From positions 1,922,001-1,986,000 of the forward strand of contig NZ_CP104203.1 of assembly GCF_025244725.1 (NCBI RefSeq): DNA of 64,000 nt, written 5' to 3'. The notes below the pieces were generated by a model, which saw only the letters and a list, made by a program, of their open reading frames with translations, was not told where the DNA came from and ran no database searches. The stretch is from Chryseobacterium oranimense (GTDB lineage: Bacteria > Bacteroidota > Bacteroidia > Flavobacteriales > Weeksellaceae). Position 1 is the first letter of the stretch. Each line of letters starts with the position of its first letter. Shown piece by piece: positions 52,806-61,859 of this stretch. Position numbers and translations under genes: made by a program.

Positions 52806-54248
52806 ATGAGTGCAGAATCAAGCAACGACAAATTTATAGAAACCGAAAATGAAGCGTTTAGAAATTCAGTAGGAACTATGGATGAAACGGGAAAGCGAAA
52901 ATGGGTCTTCCCCAGAAAGCCAAAAGGAAAATATACCAACTACAGAAATTACACAAGTTATCTCATGCTGGCTATATTTTTCGGACTGCCATTTGTAAAG
53001 ATCAATGGTAATCCGTTTCTCCTGATTAATGTAATAGATAGAAGGTTTTTTATCCTTGGGCAGCCTTTTTACCTCCAGGATTTCTTTATTCTTGCATTAG
53101 GGGCAGTAACTTCAGTAATCTTTGTCATGCTGTTTACAGTAGTTTTCGGGAGAATATTCTGCGGATGGCTGTGCCCCCAAACACTTTTTATGGAAATGGT
53201 ATTCCGTAAAATAGAATACTGGATAGAAGGGGACAGAAACAAGCAGATGAAACTGGACAGACAGGAATGGGACACTGAAAAAATCAGAAAAAGAGTACTG
53301 AAATGGTCTGCCTTTGCCTTCATATCATTACTTATCGCCCATTTCATGTTCATGTACATTGTAGGATATGAAGAAGTATTCCGGATTATGAAGGAAGGGC
53401 CGGAAGCCAATTCGGTAAAATTCCTGGTTATGCTATTCTTTACCATGACATTTTATTTTGTCTTTGCATGGCTCCGCGAGCAGGTTTGTACATTGGTTTG
53501 TCCATACGGAAGGCTTCAGGGAGTATTGATCGACAAGCAGACCATCAATGTGTATTATGATTTCAAAAGAGGAGAAAACCGTTCGAAATGGCGGAATAAT
53601 GAAGACAGAAAAGATGCAGGAAAGGGAGACTGTATCGACTGCCATCAGTGTGTGGTTGTGTGTCCTACGGGTATTGACATCAGAAACGGACAACAGCTGG
53701 AATGTGTCAACTGTACAGCCTGCATCGATGCCTGTGATGAGGTAATGGATAAAGTAGGGCTTCCTAAAGGATTAATACGCTACGCCACAGAAGCAGAAAT
53801 TGAGAATCAGGAACCGTTCAGATTCACTTCAAGAATGAAGGCGACTACAATATTTCTGGCCCTGTTAATCGGATTTTTAGGATTCCTGATGTATGACCGC
53901 GGTTCCATGGAAGCTAAATTCATCAAGCCGGCAGGTTCCACATTTTTCATTAAAGACGGCAAAATCACAAACACTTTTATTTACACTCTTTTAAATAAAT
54001 CCAACGAGAAAAAAATTCTTACCATCAAAGTAATGACTCCGGCCAATGCAGAAATCACCTATTTCGGTTCAGAAAAAATTATCCTGAAAGGCGATCAGAT
54101 CCTGAAAGGAAATATCAATATTACTTTCCCTGAAGAAGACATTAAGTTTTCCAAGCAGAATATGGTCATTGGCGTCTTTGATGAAAAAGGAGAAATGCTG
54201 GATTCGTTTGAGACTACTTTTGAGGGTCCTTTTAAGCTTTTGTTGTGA
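52806..54248 (+). CDS. ccoG: cytochrome c oxidase accessory protein CcoG
   Basis: A 480-residue membrane iron-sulfur protein. Cysteine clusters are CIDCHQCVVVCP (C276, C279, C282, C286) and CVNCTACIDACD (C300, C303, C306, C310), binding two 4Fe-4S centres, and there are further membrane CGWLCPQT and CTLVCPYGR segments. The C-terminal Ig-like FixG domain (about 350-480) is present. CcoG is needed for copper delivery to cbb3 oxidase. The other cco genes are not in this window. It is a single gene, as is often so in flavobacteria. Confidence 0.94.
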   Translation: MSAESSNDKFIETENEAFRNSVGTMDETGKRKWVFPRKPKGKYTNYRNYTSYLMLAIFFGLPFVKINGNPFLLINVIDRRFFILGQPFYLQDFFILALGAVTSVIFVMLFTVVFGRIFCGWLCPQTLFMEMVFRKIEYWIEGDRNKQMKLDRQEWDTEKIRKRVLKWSAFAFISLLIAHFMFMYIVGYEEVFRIMKEGPEANSVKFLVMLFFTMTFYFVFAWLREQVCTLVCPYGRLQGVLIDKQTINVYYDFKRGENRSKWRNNEDRKDAGKGDCIDCHQCVVVCPTGIDIRNGQQLECVNCTACIDACDEVMDKVGLPKGLIRYATEAEIENQEPFRFTSRMKATTIFLALLIGFLGFLMYDRGSMEAKFIKPAGSTFFIKDGKITNTFIYTLLNKSNEKKILTIKVMTPANAEITYFGSEKIILKGDQILKGNINITFPEEDIKFSKQNMVIGVFDEKGEMLDSFETTFEGPFKLLL

Positions 54249-54312
54249 TGCGGGATGCGAGTTACGGGGTGCGCGGTGCCAGGATTAAAGTTACCAGGTG
54301 CGGGGTTGGAGA
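54249..54312. repeat. G-rich strand-asymmetric tract
   Basis: The plus strand is rich in GGGATGCGAG, ACGGGGTGCGCGG and AGGTGCGGGG units between the ccoG stop and the AraC gene. It stands out against the A/T-rich surroundings. It shows no coding potential or stable simple hairpin. Confidence 0.45.
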
Positions 54313-54384
54313 TTACACATTAAGATTTCAATAAATTTCCTCTAACACATAAACATTAAACCTTGAACTTTAAGCTTTAAATTT

Positions 54385-55266
54385 TTAAACCTTGTATTTT
54401 CTCATAAACTGCGTAGGAGTCATTCCGGAGCTTTTCCGGAATACTCTTACAAAGTAGGAATATTCTTCATAGCCAAGCCGGAAAGCAATTTCCACAAGGC
54501 TTTCATTGAGGTACATCAGCATTCTTTTGGCTTCCAACACTACCCTTTCGGTAATGATATCGGTGGCTGTTTTCTGAACAACGGATTGTGTAATCCTGTT
54601 GAGGTGTTTGGGGGTAATTCCCAGTAAAGATGCATAATAGGAAATTGATTTCTGGCCGGTAAAATGCTGTTCTATCAGACTTTCAAAGTCCTGATAATGT
54701 TTAAAATAAGAAAGACTGGCAGAAGAAGCATGTATATCGTGATCTTTTGAAAACAGTCTTCCTGCATTGATGAAAATCTGAGACATCAGGGAAAGAATAA
54801 ATCCTTCCTTCATAAAATTCTGAGAGTGAAACTCTTCGCCCAATTCCTGAAACAGCCGGTTTATTTTTTCTAATTCATCAATATCCAACTGTAATTTCCT
54901 GGGAAAAGACACAGAACCAAAAAACGGGAAATTTCTAAGTTTCTGGTTGACATAATGCATTTCATAAAATTCCTGCGAGCAAAAGAAAATATAACCGTCA
55001 ATATCTTCCGAAAGCTCCCAGCTGTGAATCTGTCCCGGAGAAAGGAAAAACAGGCTTCCCTCTGAAACATCATACCTCTGAAAATCGATCTCGTGAATAC
55101 CTTTTCCTTTGGTAAAAAGAACAGCAGCATAGAAATCATGCCGGTGCGGCTTTTCAATATGCCTGTGCCCCACCACCAGATGCTCCTTCATGGTATTGAA
55201 ATAAAAATCCGAAGTATTCCTGCCGGACTGGAAAAGTTCAATATGAAGAACGGAGATAGGATTCAT
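54385..55266 (-). CDS. AraC family transcriptional regulator with cupin sensor domain
   Basis: A 293-residue protein. The N-terminal cupin sensor (about 25-120) shows HRHIEKPHRHDFYAAVLFTKG and LSPGQIHSWE, as in XylS/AraC sensors of sugars or urea derivatives. Two HTH motifs occupy the last 100 residues, ending VEIAFRLGYEEYSYFVRVFRKSSG and MTPTQFMRKY. The target is unknown. It is transcribed convergently with ccoG and divergently from merR. No promoter box fits strictly. Confidence 0.9.
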   Translation of the reverse strand: MNPISVLHIELFQSGRNTSDFYFNTMKEHLVVGHRHIEKPHRHDFYAAVLFTKGKGIHEIDFQRYDVSEGSLFFLSPGQIHSWELSEDIDGYIFFCSQEFYEMHYVNQKLRNFPFFGSVSFPRKLQLDIDELEKINRLFQELGEEFHSQNFMKEGFILSLMSQIFINAGRLFSKDHDIHASSASLSYFKHYQDFESLIEQHFTGQKSISYYASLLGITPKHLNRITQSVVQKTATDIITERVVLEAKRMLMYLNESLVEIAFRLGYEEYSYFVRVFRKSSGMTPTQFMRKYKV

Positions 55267-55422
55267 TGCTGTTTATAAATGATCTTAGATTGACCGTAAA
55301 ATTACAGTAAAAAGACACAAAACACAACCGAAAAAAAATAGCCAATGAAAAAGAATATCCCTATACAGAACATTTACAGAGATAATACCGGTGCATATTT
55401 GCATCCGAGTTTAAAAAATTTT

Positions 55423-55430
55423 TATCTTTG
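55423..55430 (+). promoter_or_regulatory. -7 promoter box (TATCTTTG) of merR gene
   Basis: An exact TAnnTTTG match. It overlaps the in-frame TTG at 55428, excluding that as a start, and lies 18 bases before the ATG at 55449. Confidence 0.7.
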
Positions 55431-55448
55431 GCTTTTAGGATTTGTAAA

Positions 55449-55793
55449 ATGAAAATAAATTTACCTGACAAACTGTACTATTCCATAGGAGAAGTGGCTA
55501 AAGCTTTTGATGTAAACACTTCGTTGATAAGGTATTGGGAGCAGGAATTCCCTATCATTAAACCTAAAAAAAACAAAAAAGGCAACCGCTACTTTACTCC
55601 TGAAGATATCAAGAACCTGCAGATGATCTACCATCTGGTGAAGGAAAAGGGCTATACACTGGATGGGGCAAGAATTGCCTTAACCACCAACAGTAAAATC
55701 TCTGAAACGGTAACACTCATTGACCGTCTTGAATTTATTAAAGCTGAGCTCCAAAAACTGAAAGCTTCACTGGCAGAGAGAGATTCAGAATAA
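55449..55793 (+). CDS. MerR family transcriptional regulator
   Basis: A 114-residue protein from ATG 55449. The N-terminal HTH reads YYSIGEVAKAFDVNTSLIRYWEQEFP and continues with NRYFTPEDIKNLQMIYHLVKEKGYTLDGARIAL, the winged helix and coiled-coil start of MerR. No metal-binding cysteines are seen, so it is not a classical metal sensor. It is short and lacks an effector domain. The target is unknown. It is a single gene, followed by the long inverted repeat. Confidence 0.9.
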   Translation: MKINLPDKLYYSIGEVAKAFDVNTSLIRYWEQEFPIIKPKKNKKGNRYFTPEDIKNLQMIYHLVKEKGYTLDGARIALTTNSKISETVTLIDRLEFIKAELQKLKASLAERDSE

Positions 55794-56193
55794 TTTTATA
55801 CTAACATTTTTTTATAAAGAAATATTTTATTGCCACTAATTTCACAGATTTACACGAATATTTATGTTAGACTTTATGCAAATTGTTAACATTTATGTGC
55901 AGTCATATTTACGCGTAATCATTCGTGCAAATCTGTGAAATTAGTGGCAATAAAATCGTACTCATTCTTCATGTTTCTTATCTTAATGAGTATCAATTTG
56001 TATACATCAATGGTTTATTTTAAATTATTTTAAAGATATTCACAGAATATTTCTGCCTATATTTCTTCAAATAATTCTATACAATATGTACACTGATGTA
56101 ATTTAAAAATCATTTAAATAAATTTATTGTACAAAACTATCCTTTTTGTATCTCCTCATTGCTTCAACTTATTTTTATCAATAAGTTTACTTT
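55794..56193. repeat. 400-base gene-free gap with a 36-bp inverted repeat
   Basis: Arms at 55824-55859 and 55921-55956 pair at 35 of 36 positions (both contain TTGCCACTAATTTCACAGAT or its complement), separated by 61 bases. The rest of the gap is A/T-rich and should contain the promoter of the helix-hairpin-helix gene. No gene was found. Confidence 0.85.
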
Positions 56194-57465
56194 ATGATGA
56201 GAAAAAACTATTACCATAAACTGGCATTCATGGCGATGCTGCTGATCGTGCTTCTGGCTTTCCAAAAGTATACCAGCAGGGAAAAAGAAAATTTCCCGGA
56301 GATCAAATTCATTACGGAACATTCTGCTTCCCCAAATCTGACTGATTTCGATCCTAATGTCCTGGATGAAATACAATGGAAACATTTGGGGTTTTCAGAC
56401 AAGCAGGTTTCTACTATTCTCAATTACAAAAAAATTATAGGCGGTGAATTCAAATCAAAAGAACAGCTGAAAAAATGCTATGCAATTTCTGCCGAAAAAT
56501 TCACCGAACTGGAATCTTTCATTCTCCTTCCGGAAACTGCAAAAGAGGAACATTCTGAAAAATTCACTAATGAGAAGAAAGAAATTTTTGTTTCCAAAAG
56601 ATTTAATCCTGACAAACTTTCTGCTTTGGAGTGGATGAAAATGGGTTTCAGTGAAAAACAGGCTGAGGCTATTTTAAAATACAAAAATTATTTGGGCGGA
56701 AGTTTTGTAAGTAAGGAAAAATTCAAAGAATGCTTTATCATTTCTTCTGAGAATTTCAGTAAGCTTGAGCCTTATTTGCTGCTGCCGGCACAAACACCTG
56801 ATCATTTTAAAAAGTCCGGTAATCAGTACGCTATAAAATCTAATATCCAGTATCATACATTTGATCCCAACGTTTTAGATCTGGATGGTTGGAAAGCTCT
56901 GGGATTCTCTGAAAAACAGGCTAGCACAATAGTTAATTACCGTGACCGAAATCTTAGGGGAAGCTTTAAATCTCTGGAAGATATACAGAAATGTTTTGTT
57001 ATTTCCGCTGAAAAATTTCAGGAGTTAAGTCCTTATATTAAACTCAATACAAGTACAAATCAGGCTCAAAAACAGGAAACCGATTTTTCAAAAATTGATT
57101 TAAATATGATCACATTCAAACAGTTGCTGGAATTTGGTCTGGATGAAAAAAGTGCCGGATCGATGATCGGCTTTAGAAAAAAGCTGAGAGGTTTTGTCAA
57201 TAAACAACAAATTTTAGATACTTATAATATTGATAAAAACTTGGTTCAAAAATTAATTTCCATTGCTCCGCTGGATGTTTCAAACGTTCCTAAATATACT
57301 TTAACAGAAGCTCCTGAAGAATGGCTGAAAGATCATCCCTACTTCAAATATTCTGCTGATAAGATCATATTCTACCGGACTACGTACAAGGATGACAAGA
57401 AAATTCTGAAGCTTTTAAAACTAAAACCTGAGTATGAAGAAAGAATGAAATTATATTTAAAATAA
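56194..57465 (+). CDS. membrane-anchored protein with four helix-hairpin-helix (ComEA-like) repeats
   Basis: A 423-residue protein. A single N-terminal membrane segment (AFMAMLLIVLLAFQ) is followed by four tandem repeats at about 52-113, 137-198, 223-284 and 300-360. Each has a start FDPNVL-type, then GFSEKQA, a gap and SFKSxEDxxKC(F)xIS, and ends in a short Leu/Pro tail. The pattern matches HhH_3 (ComEA-type) DNA-binding domains. The first three keep a cysteine in the same place. Other members carry one or two repeats. It may bind periplasmic DNA, but the role here is unknown. A further partial repeat may occupy the C terminus. Confidence 0.88.
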   Translation: MMRKNYYHKLAFMAMLLIVLLAFQKYTSREKENFPEIKFITEHSASPNLTDFDPNVLDEIQWKHLGFSDKQVSTILNYKKIIGGEFKSKEQLKKCYAISAEKFTELESFILLPETAKEEHSEKFTNEKKEIFVSKRFNPDKLSALEWMKMGFSEKQAEAILKYKNYLGGSFVSKEKFKECFIISSENFSKLEPYLLLPAQTPDHFKKSGNQYAIKSNIQYHTFDPNVLDLDGWKALGFSEKQASTIVNYRDRNLRGSFKSLEDIQKCFVISAEKFQELSPYIKLNTSTNQAQKQETDFSKIDLNMITFKQLLEFGLDEKSAGSMIGFRKKLRGFVNKQQILDTYNIDKNLVQKLISIAPLDVSNVPKYTLTEAPEEWLKDHPYFKYSADKIIFYRTTYKDDKKILKLLKLKPEYEERMKLYLK

Positions 57466-57482
57466 CTGAAACTATATACTAA

Positions 57483-57520
57483 AAACTACCCAAAACAACG
57501 TCTGCTATTCCGGGTAGTTT
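57483..57520. terminator. bidirectional hairpin between HhH and propeller lipoprotein genes
   Basis: AAACTACCC (57483-57491) pairs with GGGTAGTTT (57512-57520) over a 20-base loop. Confidence 0.6.
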
Positions 57521-57545
57521 CTGATCTGGTACATTATTTTAAGGG

Positions 57546-58766
57546 CTAGTGATGCATGTAGCTGCTGGGACCATTGGTTCCTTCAATTGATTCGGGCAGA
57601 ATTCCATATTTGGCTCTTAAATCGACAGTGCCTAACGTTTTCCCCGTCTGTATTTCAATGACACTAATGGTGCCGGAATTTAAGTTAGGAATATCCAACA
57701 GGTTGTTTTGTACCGCTACAACTTCTTTACCTTTTTTGGTTTTAAAGAAAACCATATGATGCGCTCCTTTATCTGCGGTAAGGGTTTTTAAAAGCTTTAG
57801 CTGAGGAAGATTACTTATATCAAAGACCAAAACTTTTCCGGGATCTGCAAAACTTACATAGAGCCTGCTGTTATCATCGATGTACATTTCGAGTGTCCAG
57901 CCTAATCCCTGTGTACTTCCATCAAATATTTTACTAAAAGCATCATACTTCTTGGTTGCAGCATTGTATGGAGCAATCCAGATATCTCCGCCTAGCATTG
58001 TCGTTGCAAGGGCATATTGCGGAAATTTTCCACGAAGTAGCAGAACTTCCACGGGACTGGACATATCCGTTTGTGAGTCTGCTACCAGATAGGTTTCTTT
58101 TAATTCATAGGTATTCATATCCAATAAGGTACAAGTATTTCCCATTCCGGTAGTGAGATCAGGGTGAATGGTTGAAGTAACCATCATTATTCCTTTTTCC
58201 TCATTTACAGAAATACCATGCGGATACATAATAAATTGATTGGGATTGGCTTGAATTGGCGCCTTAATAGTTTTGATAAGCTGGTTATTATTTGCGTTAA
58301 AAACACCTATACTGCCATCTCTTGGTCCTCCTGCCCCTCCCATAAAAGTCATAAAATATCTTCCATCATTGGTAAAGAACAAATTTTCCCCTACCGTGTT
58401 CTCTCCTGTATCAATAGGTGTTGCATCAACTAATTTTGGCTGTCCGTTTTTGTCTTTTTCTGTTTTTATCTGGTAAAGATAATTACCTCCTAAAGCAGTA
58501 GTATACAATTTGTTTGCGCCCTGATTATAATAGAGATGGTGAGGTAGGACACCAGTGCCTAATTCAAGTTTGCTGCTGATATGTCCAAAATTGGGGGCTT
58601 CAGGATCGAGCTCAATTACCGCTATTCCATCTGATAACCCTTTCAAACTTCTATAATCAATGTAAAAAGAAGTATCATGTGGAAGATCCTGATTATGATT
58701 ATCATTTTGACAATTAGAAAATGTCAATAAAATAATAAGGGAAAGTAGATTAAATTTAAATTTCAT
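57546..58766 (-). CDS. beta-propeller lipoprotein, YncE-like
   Basis: A 406-residue lipoprotein with a lipobox FSNC (Cys19). The rest is a seven-bladed propeller seen in SDGIAVIELDPEAPNFG, GVLPHHLYYNQGANKLYT, LDIPNLNSGTISVIEIQTGK and the C-terminal ESIEGTNGPSSYMHH. It resembles YncE or 6-phosphogluconolactonase-like proteins, but catalytic residues cannot be assigned. The upstream leader is A/T-rich. It is a single gene with no obvious operon partner. The ending is unusual, with His at the last two positions. Confidence 0.75.
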   Translation of the reverse strand: MKFKFNLLSLIILLTFSNCQNDNHNQDLPHDTSFYIDYRSLKGLSDGIAVIELDPEAPNFGHISSKLELGTGVLPHHLYYNQGANKLYTTALGGNYLYQIKTEKDKNGQPKLVDATPIDTGENTVGENLFFTNDGRYFMTFMGGAGGPRDGSIGVFNANNNQLIKTIKAPIQANPNQFIMYPHGISVNEEKGIMMVTSTIHPDLTTGMGNTCTLLDMNTYELKETYLVADSQTDMSSPVEVLLLRGKFPQYALATTMLGGDIWIAPYNAATKKYDAFSKIFDGSTQGLGWTLEMYIDDNSRLYVSFADPGKVLVFDISNLPQLKLLKTLTADKGAHHMVFFKTKKGKEVVAVQNNLLDIPNLNSGTISVIEIQTGKTLGTVDLRAKYGILPESIEGTNGPSSYMHH

Positions 58767-58944
58767 GGTTTTTAGTTTTAATAGTTACTTTATAAATATA
58801 ATATATTTTCACTAACAAACTAAAAAATATTACACCAATGTGTGAATATTATAAAATAGTAACATTTTAATATTTTTTATTGATTTTTTTCAAACGAATT
58901 CTTGGAGATAGACCTACTAAATTGTTTCAAAACTATGACAGAAA

Positions 58945-58983
58945 AAAAATAAGCAGGAAAAATATTTCCTGCTTATTTTTTAT
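58945..58983 (-). terminator. intrinsic terminator of rluF
   Basis: A perfect 16-bp stem (58945-58960 / 58965-58980) including AAGCAGGAAA / TTTCCTGCTT with loop AATA. It lies directly after the rluF stop. Confidence 0.9.
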
Positions 58984-58999
58984 TATTAATGATATAATC

Positions 59000-59722
59000 T
59001 TAATCGATTGTTTTGACAGAATCAGAAAGGAGGCTGCTGAGCGTATTAAATTCTTCCTCCGTAAGGTCACGCCATTTCCCTACCGGAAGATCCAGCTTAA
59101 TGTTCATGATACGGATACGCTTCAATTTTTTCACTTCATAACCAAGGAATTCGCACATTCTTCTAATCTGCCTGTTCAACCCCTGAGTAAGGATAATCCG
59201 GAAGGTCATATCATCGATCTTTTCCACTTCGCATTTCTTAGTGACTGTATCCAGGATTGGCACTCCATTTCTCATCTTTTCAAGAAACTTAGGCGAAATA
59301 GGTTTATCTACACGAACAATATATTCTTTCTCGTGGTTGTTTCTTGCTCTTAGAATTTTATTAACGATGTCGCCATCGCTGGTAAGCAGAATAAGACCTT
59401 CACTGGGCTTATCCAGCCTTCCGATCGGGAAAATTCTTTTCGGATGGTTAATGTAATCAACAATATTGTTCTTTTCACGTTTGGTGTCTGTAGTGCAGAC
59501 GATACCCACGGGTTTGTTAAAAGCAATGTAAACATGTTTATCCTGAGGTTCGCGAATCGGTTTTCCATCTACTTCTACAAGATCTTCATCCGAAACTTTG
59601 GTCCCCATTTCCGGAACTTTCCCGTTAATTGTTATCCTTCCTTCTTCCAAAAGCTTATCTGCGGCTCTTCTTGAACAATAACCAACTTCTGATAAATATT
59701 TATTGATACGTGTTTTTTCCAT
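59000..59722 (-). CDS. rluF: 23S rRNA pseudouridine(2604) synthase RluF
   Basis: A 240-residue enzyme. The N-terminal S4 domain ([20 protein letters not shown]) is followed by the catalytic domain with D104 in [10 protein letters not shown]. Several segments match RluF better than RluB or RsuA, such as [39 protein letters not shown] and [17 protein letters not shown]. It isomerises U2604 of 23S rRNA. It is the last gene before the strong hairpin. The gap of 62 bases to truB suggests a separate or loosely linked transcript. Confidence 0.95.
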   Translation of the reverse strand: MEKTRINKYLSEVGYCSRRAADKLLEEGRITINGKVPEMGTKVSDEDLVEVDGKPIREPQDKHVYIAFNKPVGIVCTTDTKREKNNIVDYINHPKRIFPIGRLDKPSEGLILLTSDGDIVNKILRARNNHEKEYIVRVDKPISPKFLEKMRNGVPILDTVTKKCEVEKIDDMTFRIILTQGLNRQIRRMCEFLGYEVKKLKRIRIMNIKLDLPVGKWRDLTEEEFNTLSSLLSDSVKTID

Positions 59723-59784
59723 TAGTCTTCTCCGTAACCTGTATAGTTTTTATTTCCCGGTATAAGTAAAAATACGATTTTTAA

Positions 59785-60483
59785 TTATAAATTTTCAAAT
59801 CTGTATTCGTTCTCCAGGAAATCTGTTGTGGCATTTTCGATGGTGTAATCCCCTATTTTCGTACGCCTGAGCTGTGTAAGATAAGCGCCAACTCCTAATT
59901 CCTGCCCGATATCATGAGCCAGGCTTCTGATATAAGTTCCTTTTGAACAGCCTACTGTAAAGCTGACCAAAGGAAGGTCTATTTTAACATCATTAATGTA
60001 GAAAATAGTCGTTTTCCTTGCTTTCATTTCAACTTCCTCTCCTGCTCTGGCCAGGTTATAGGCTCTTTGCCCATCTACTTTTATCGCTGAATATACCGGT
60101 GGTTTCTGCTCTATTTCCCCTACAAATTTTTCAAGAGCTTCTTTTATCTGTTCTTCCGTAATATGGGCAAAATCCCGGTGAAGTATTTCAGGCTTTTCCG
60201 TATCATAGGATTCTGTCTGTACGCCTATTTTAATTTCGGTCCAGTATTCTTTGGGGGCATCCTGGATTTCAGGAATTTTTTTTGTGAACTTCCCGCAGCA
60301 GACAATAAGCAGGCCAGTTGCTCTCGGGTCTAAAGTTCCGGCGTGCCCTATTTTGAATTTCTTTGGAAGATTAAACTCTCTTTTGAGTTTGTATTTCATT
60401 TTATTGACAGCCTGGAAAGAAGTCCAGTCCAAAGGTTTGTCCAATAAAAAAACATATCCTGATTGCAGTTCTTCGGCAGTCAT
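59785..60483 (-). CDS. truB: tRNA pseudouridine(55) synthase TruB
   Basis: A 232-residue enzyme with the catalytic D52 in HAGTLDPRATGLL, then KKIPEIQDAPKEYWTEIKIGVQTES and SCSKGTYIRSLAHDIG in the expected order. It isomerises U55 in the T loop of tRNA. It lacks the C-terminal PUA extension and is short, as is usual in Bacteroidetes. Its ATG overlaps the stop of the preceding lipoprotein gene by one base (TAATG), indicating translational coupling. Confidence 0.96.
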   Translation of the reverse strand: MTAEELQSGYVFLLDKPLDWTSFQAVNKMKYKLKREFNLPKKFKIGHAGTLDPRATGLLIVCCGKFTKKIPEIQDAPKEYWTEIKIGVQTESYDTEKPEILHRDFAHITEEQIKEALEKFVGEIEQKPPVYSAIKVDGQRAYNLARAGEEVEMKARKTTIFYINDVKIDLPLVSFTVGCSKGTYIRSLAHDIGQELGVGAYLTQLRRTKIGDYTIENATTDFLENEYRFENL

Positions 60484-60935
60484 TATTCTAAAATTTCGGT
60501 GATACTTACTAAACTTGGCAGTTTATTGACTTTCTGCCTGCATTCAGGGCCGTTTTCTACATTGACAAAACATTTTTTATCACCAATGAAGTAATATATA
60601 TTCTTAAAAGGATACACGGAATTATTAGGGGCAATATTCACCGTATAATGTTCAGGTAAATTGAATTTATAACTTGTTTTACTGACGGATGTAATTTTCT
60701 GACGGTAACATTTTCCTTCTTTGCTGTATTCCATAAAAGGTTTATGGTCCAGCTTTTCATCCGGTACAAGCTCTTTGCAGATTAATAAATCTTCAGCTGT
60801 GTTTTTTTCTTTAAGTTCAACAAAAAATTCTGTTCTTTCTCCGGTATTATTCTTTACGAACAGCGTATGTGCAGGCGTACAGGAAACAATTAAACCGGAA
60901 AATACCAATAGCTTGACAATATTATTAATCTTCAT
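60483..60935 (-). CDS. hypothetical lipoprotein between uppP and truB
   Basis: A 150-residue protein with a lipobox GLIVSC (Cys19). After the cysteine a compact domain with several cysteines (residues about 52, 75, 123 and 132) follows, but no family was recognised. It lies between uppP (gap of 4 bases) and truB (1-base overlap) and is therefore part of the uppP-truB operon. Two adjacent cysteines in the C-terminal half could form disulfides. No function can be given. Confidence 0.75.
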   Translation of the reverse strand: MKINNIVKLLVFSGLIVSCTPAHTLFVKNNTGERTEFFVELKEKNTAEDLLICKELVPDEKLDHKPFMEYSKEGKCYRQKITSVSKTSYKFNLPEHYTVNIAPNNSVYPFKNIYYFIGDKKCFVNVENGPECRQKVNKLPSLVSITEILE

Positions 60936-60939
60936 GAAC

Positions 60940-61758
60940 TTATTTAAAGAAATAAAAATAGATTAGCAGGGCGATCCCTACAAAGATACGGTACCAGCCC
61001 CAAGGTCTGAAACCATATTTGTTCAGTACTCCGATAAATGCTTTAATAGCGATTAATGCAACAATAAATGCTACAATATTTCCTATTACAAAAATCATAA
61101 TATGATCCTGAGATGCCATAATCATTTCATATCCTTTTTGAGGATTTCCGGTTTCTTTACCCCAGGTTTTCAGGAAAACGGAATATACGGTTACTGCCAG
61201 CATGGTTGGAACTGCCAGGAAAAATGAAAATTCCGCCGCCGCTTTTCTCGTAAGCCCCTGTGACATTCCTCCAATGATAGAAGCAGCACTGCGGCTGGTT
61301 CCCGGCATCATCGCCAGACACTGCCAAAAGCCTATGGTAACTGCTTTTCTGATGGTAACTCCCTTTTCATCATCAATTACAGGATTCTTGAACCATTTGT
61401 CTGCAAAAAGCAGAACTACCCCTCCCAATACCAAAACTGAAGAAATAGCAATCTGGTTTCCCAGAACAGCTTCAATTTTATCATCAAATAAATAGCCCAG
61501 AACCAATGCCGGAACTACGGCAAAAGCAAGCTTGTAGTAAAACTGAAGATTTTTCAGATCAAAAAACTTTTTCCAATAGGCTACCACCACAGATAAAATA
61601 GCCCCAAACTGAATAGACACCTGGAACATTTTCAGAAATTCATCTTCCTGCAGTCCCATAATGTTGGCTGCAAATCCCATATGTGCCGTAGAAGAAATAG
61701 GAAGATACTCTGTAAGCCCTTCAATAATAGCAATAATGATTGCTTTAATTAAATCCAT
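60940..61758 (-). CDS. uppP: undecaprenyl-diphosphate phosphatase
   Basis: A 272-residue membrane enzyme of the BacA family. Motifs are AIIEGLTEYLPISSTAHM (with the catalytic Glu) and PGTSRSAAS. About eight hydrophobic segments are present. It removes a phosphate from undecaprenyl-PP to recycle the wall-lipid carrier. Its segment SSTAHM deviates mildly from the usual SSTGH. It is followed by the lipoprotein and truB. Confidence 0.95.
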   Translation of the reverse strand: MDLIKAIIIAIIEGLTEYLPISSTAHMGFAANIMGLQEDEFLKMFQVSIQFGAILSVVVAYWKKFFDLKNLQFYYKLAFAVVPALVLGYLFDDKIEAVLGNQIAISSVLVLGGVVLLFADKWFKNPVIDDEKGVTIRKAVTIGFWQCLAMMPGTSRSAASIIGGMSQGLTRKAAAEFSFFLAVPTMLAVTVYSVFLKTWGKETGNPQKGYEMIMASQDHIMIFVIGNIVAFIVALIAIKAFIGVLNKYGFRPWGWYRIFVGIALLIYFYFFK

Positions 61759-61776
61759 ATTTTGTGTATATAAAAA

Positions 61777-61845
61777 GTTTAAAGATTAAAAGAATTCTGA
61801 ATTTAGAAAGTTTATCCAAATCCGTTCACCTTTTAATCTTTAAAC
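61777..61845. repeat. 16-bp inverted repeat between DUF3098 and uppP genes
   Basis: GTTTAAAGATTAAAAG (61777-61792) pairs perfectly with CTTTTAATCTTTAAAC (61830-61845), loop 37 bases. It could attenuate transcription between ftsX-DUF3098 and uppP, but has no T run. Confidence 0.6.
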
Positions 61846-61859
61846 AAAGAATGTATAAT

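Noticed and set aside
55824..55956. CRISPR-like array at the long inverted repeat
   Set aside because: There are only two arms in opposite orientation and no regular spacers.
59241..59674. Plus-strand frames over rluF
   Set aside because: RluF motifs are complete on the minus strand.
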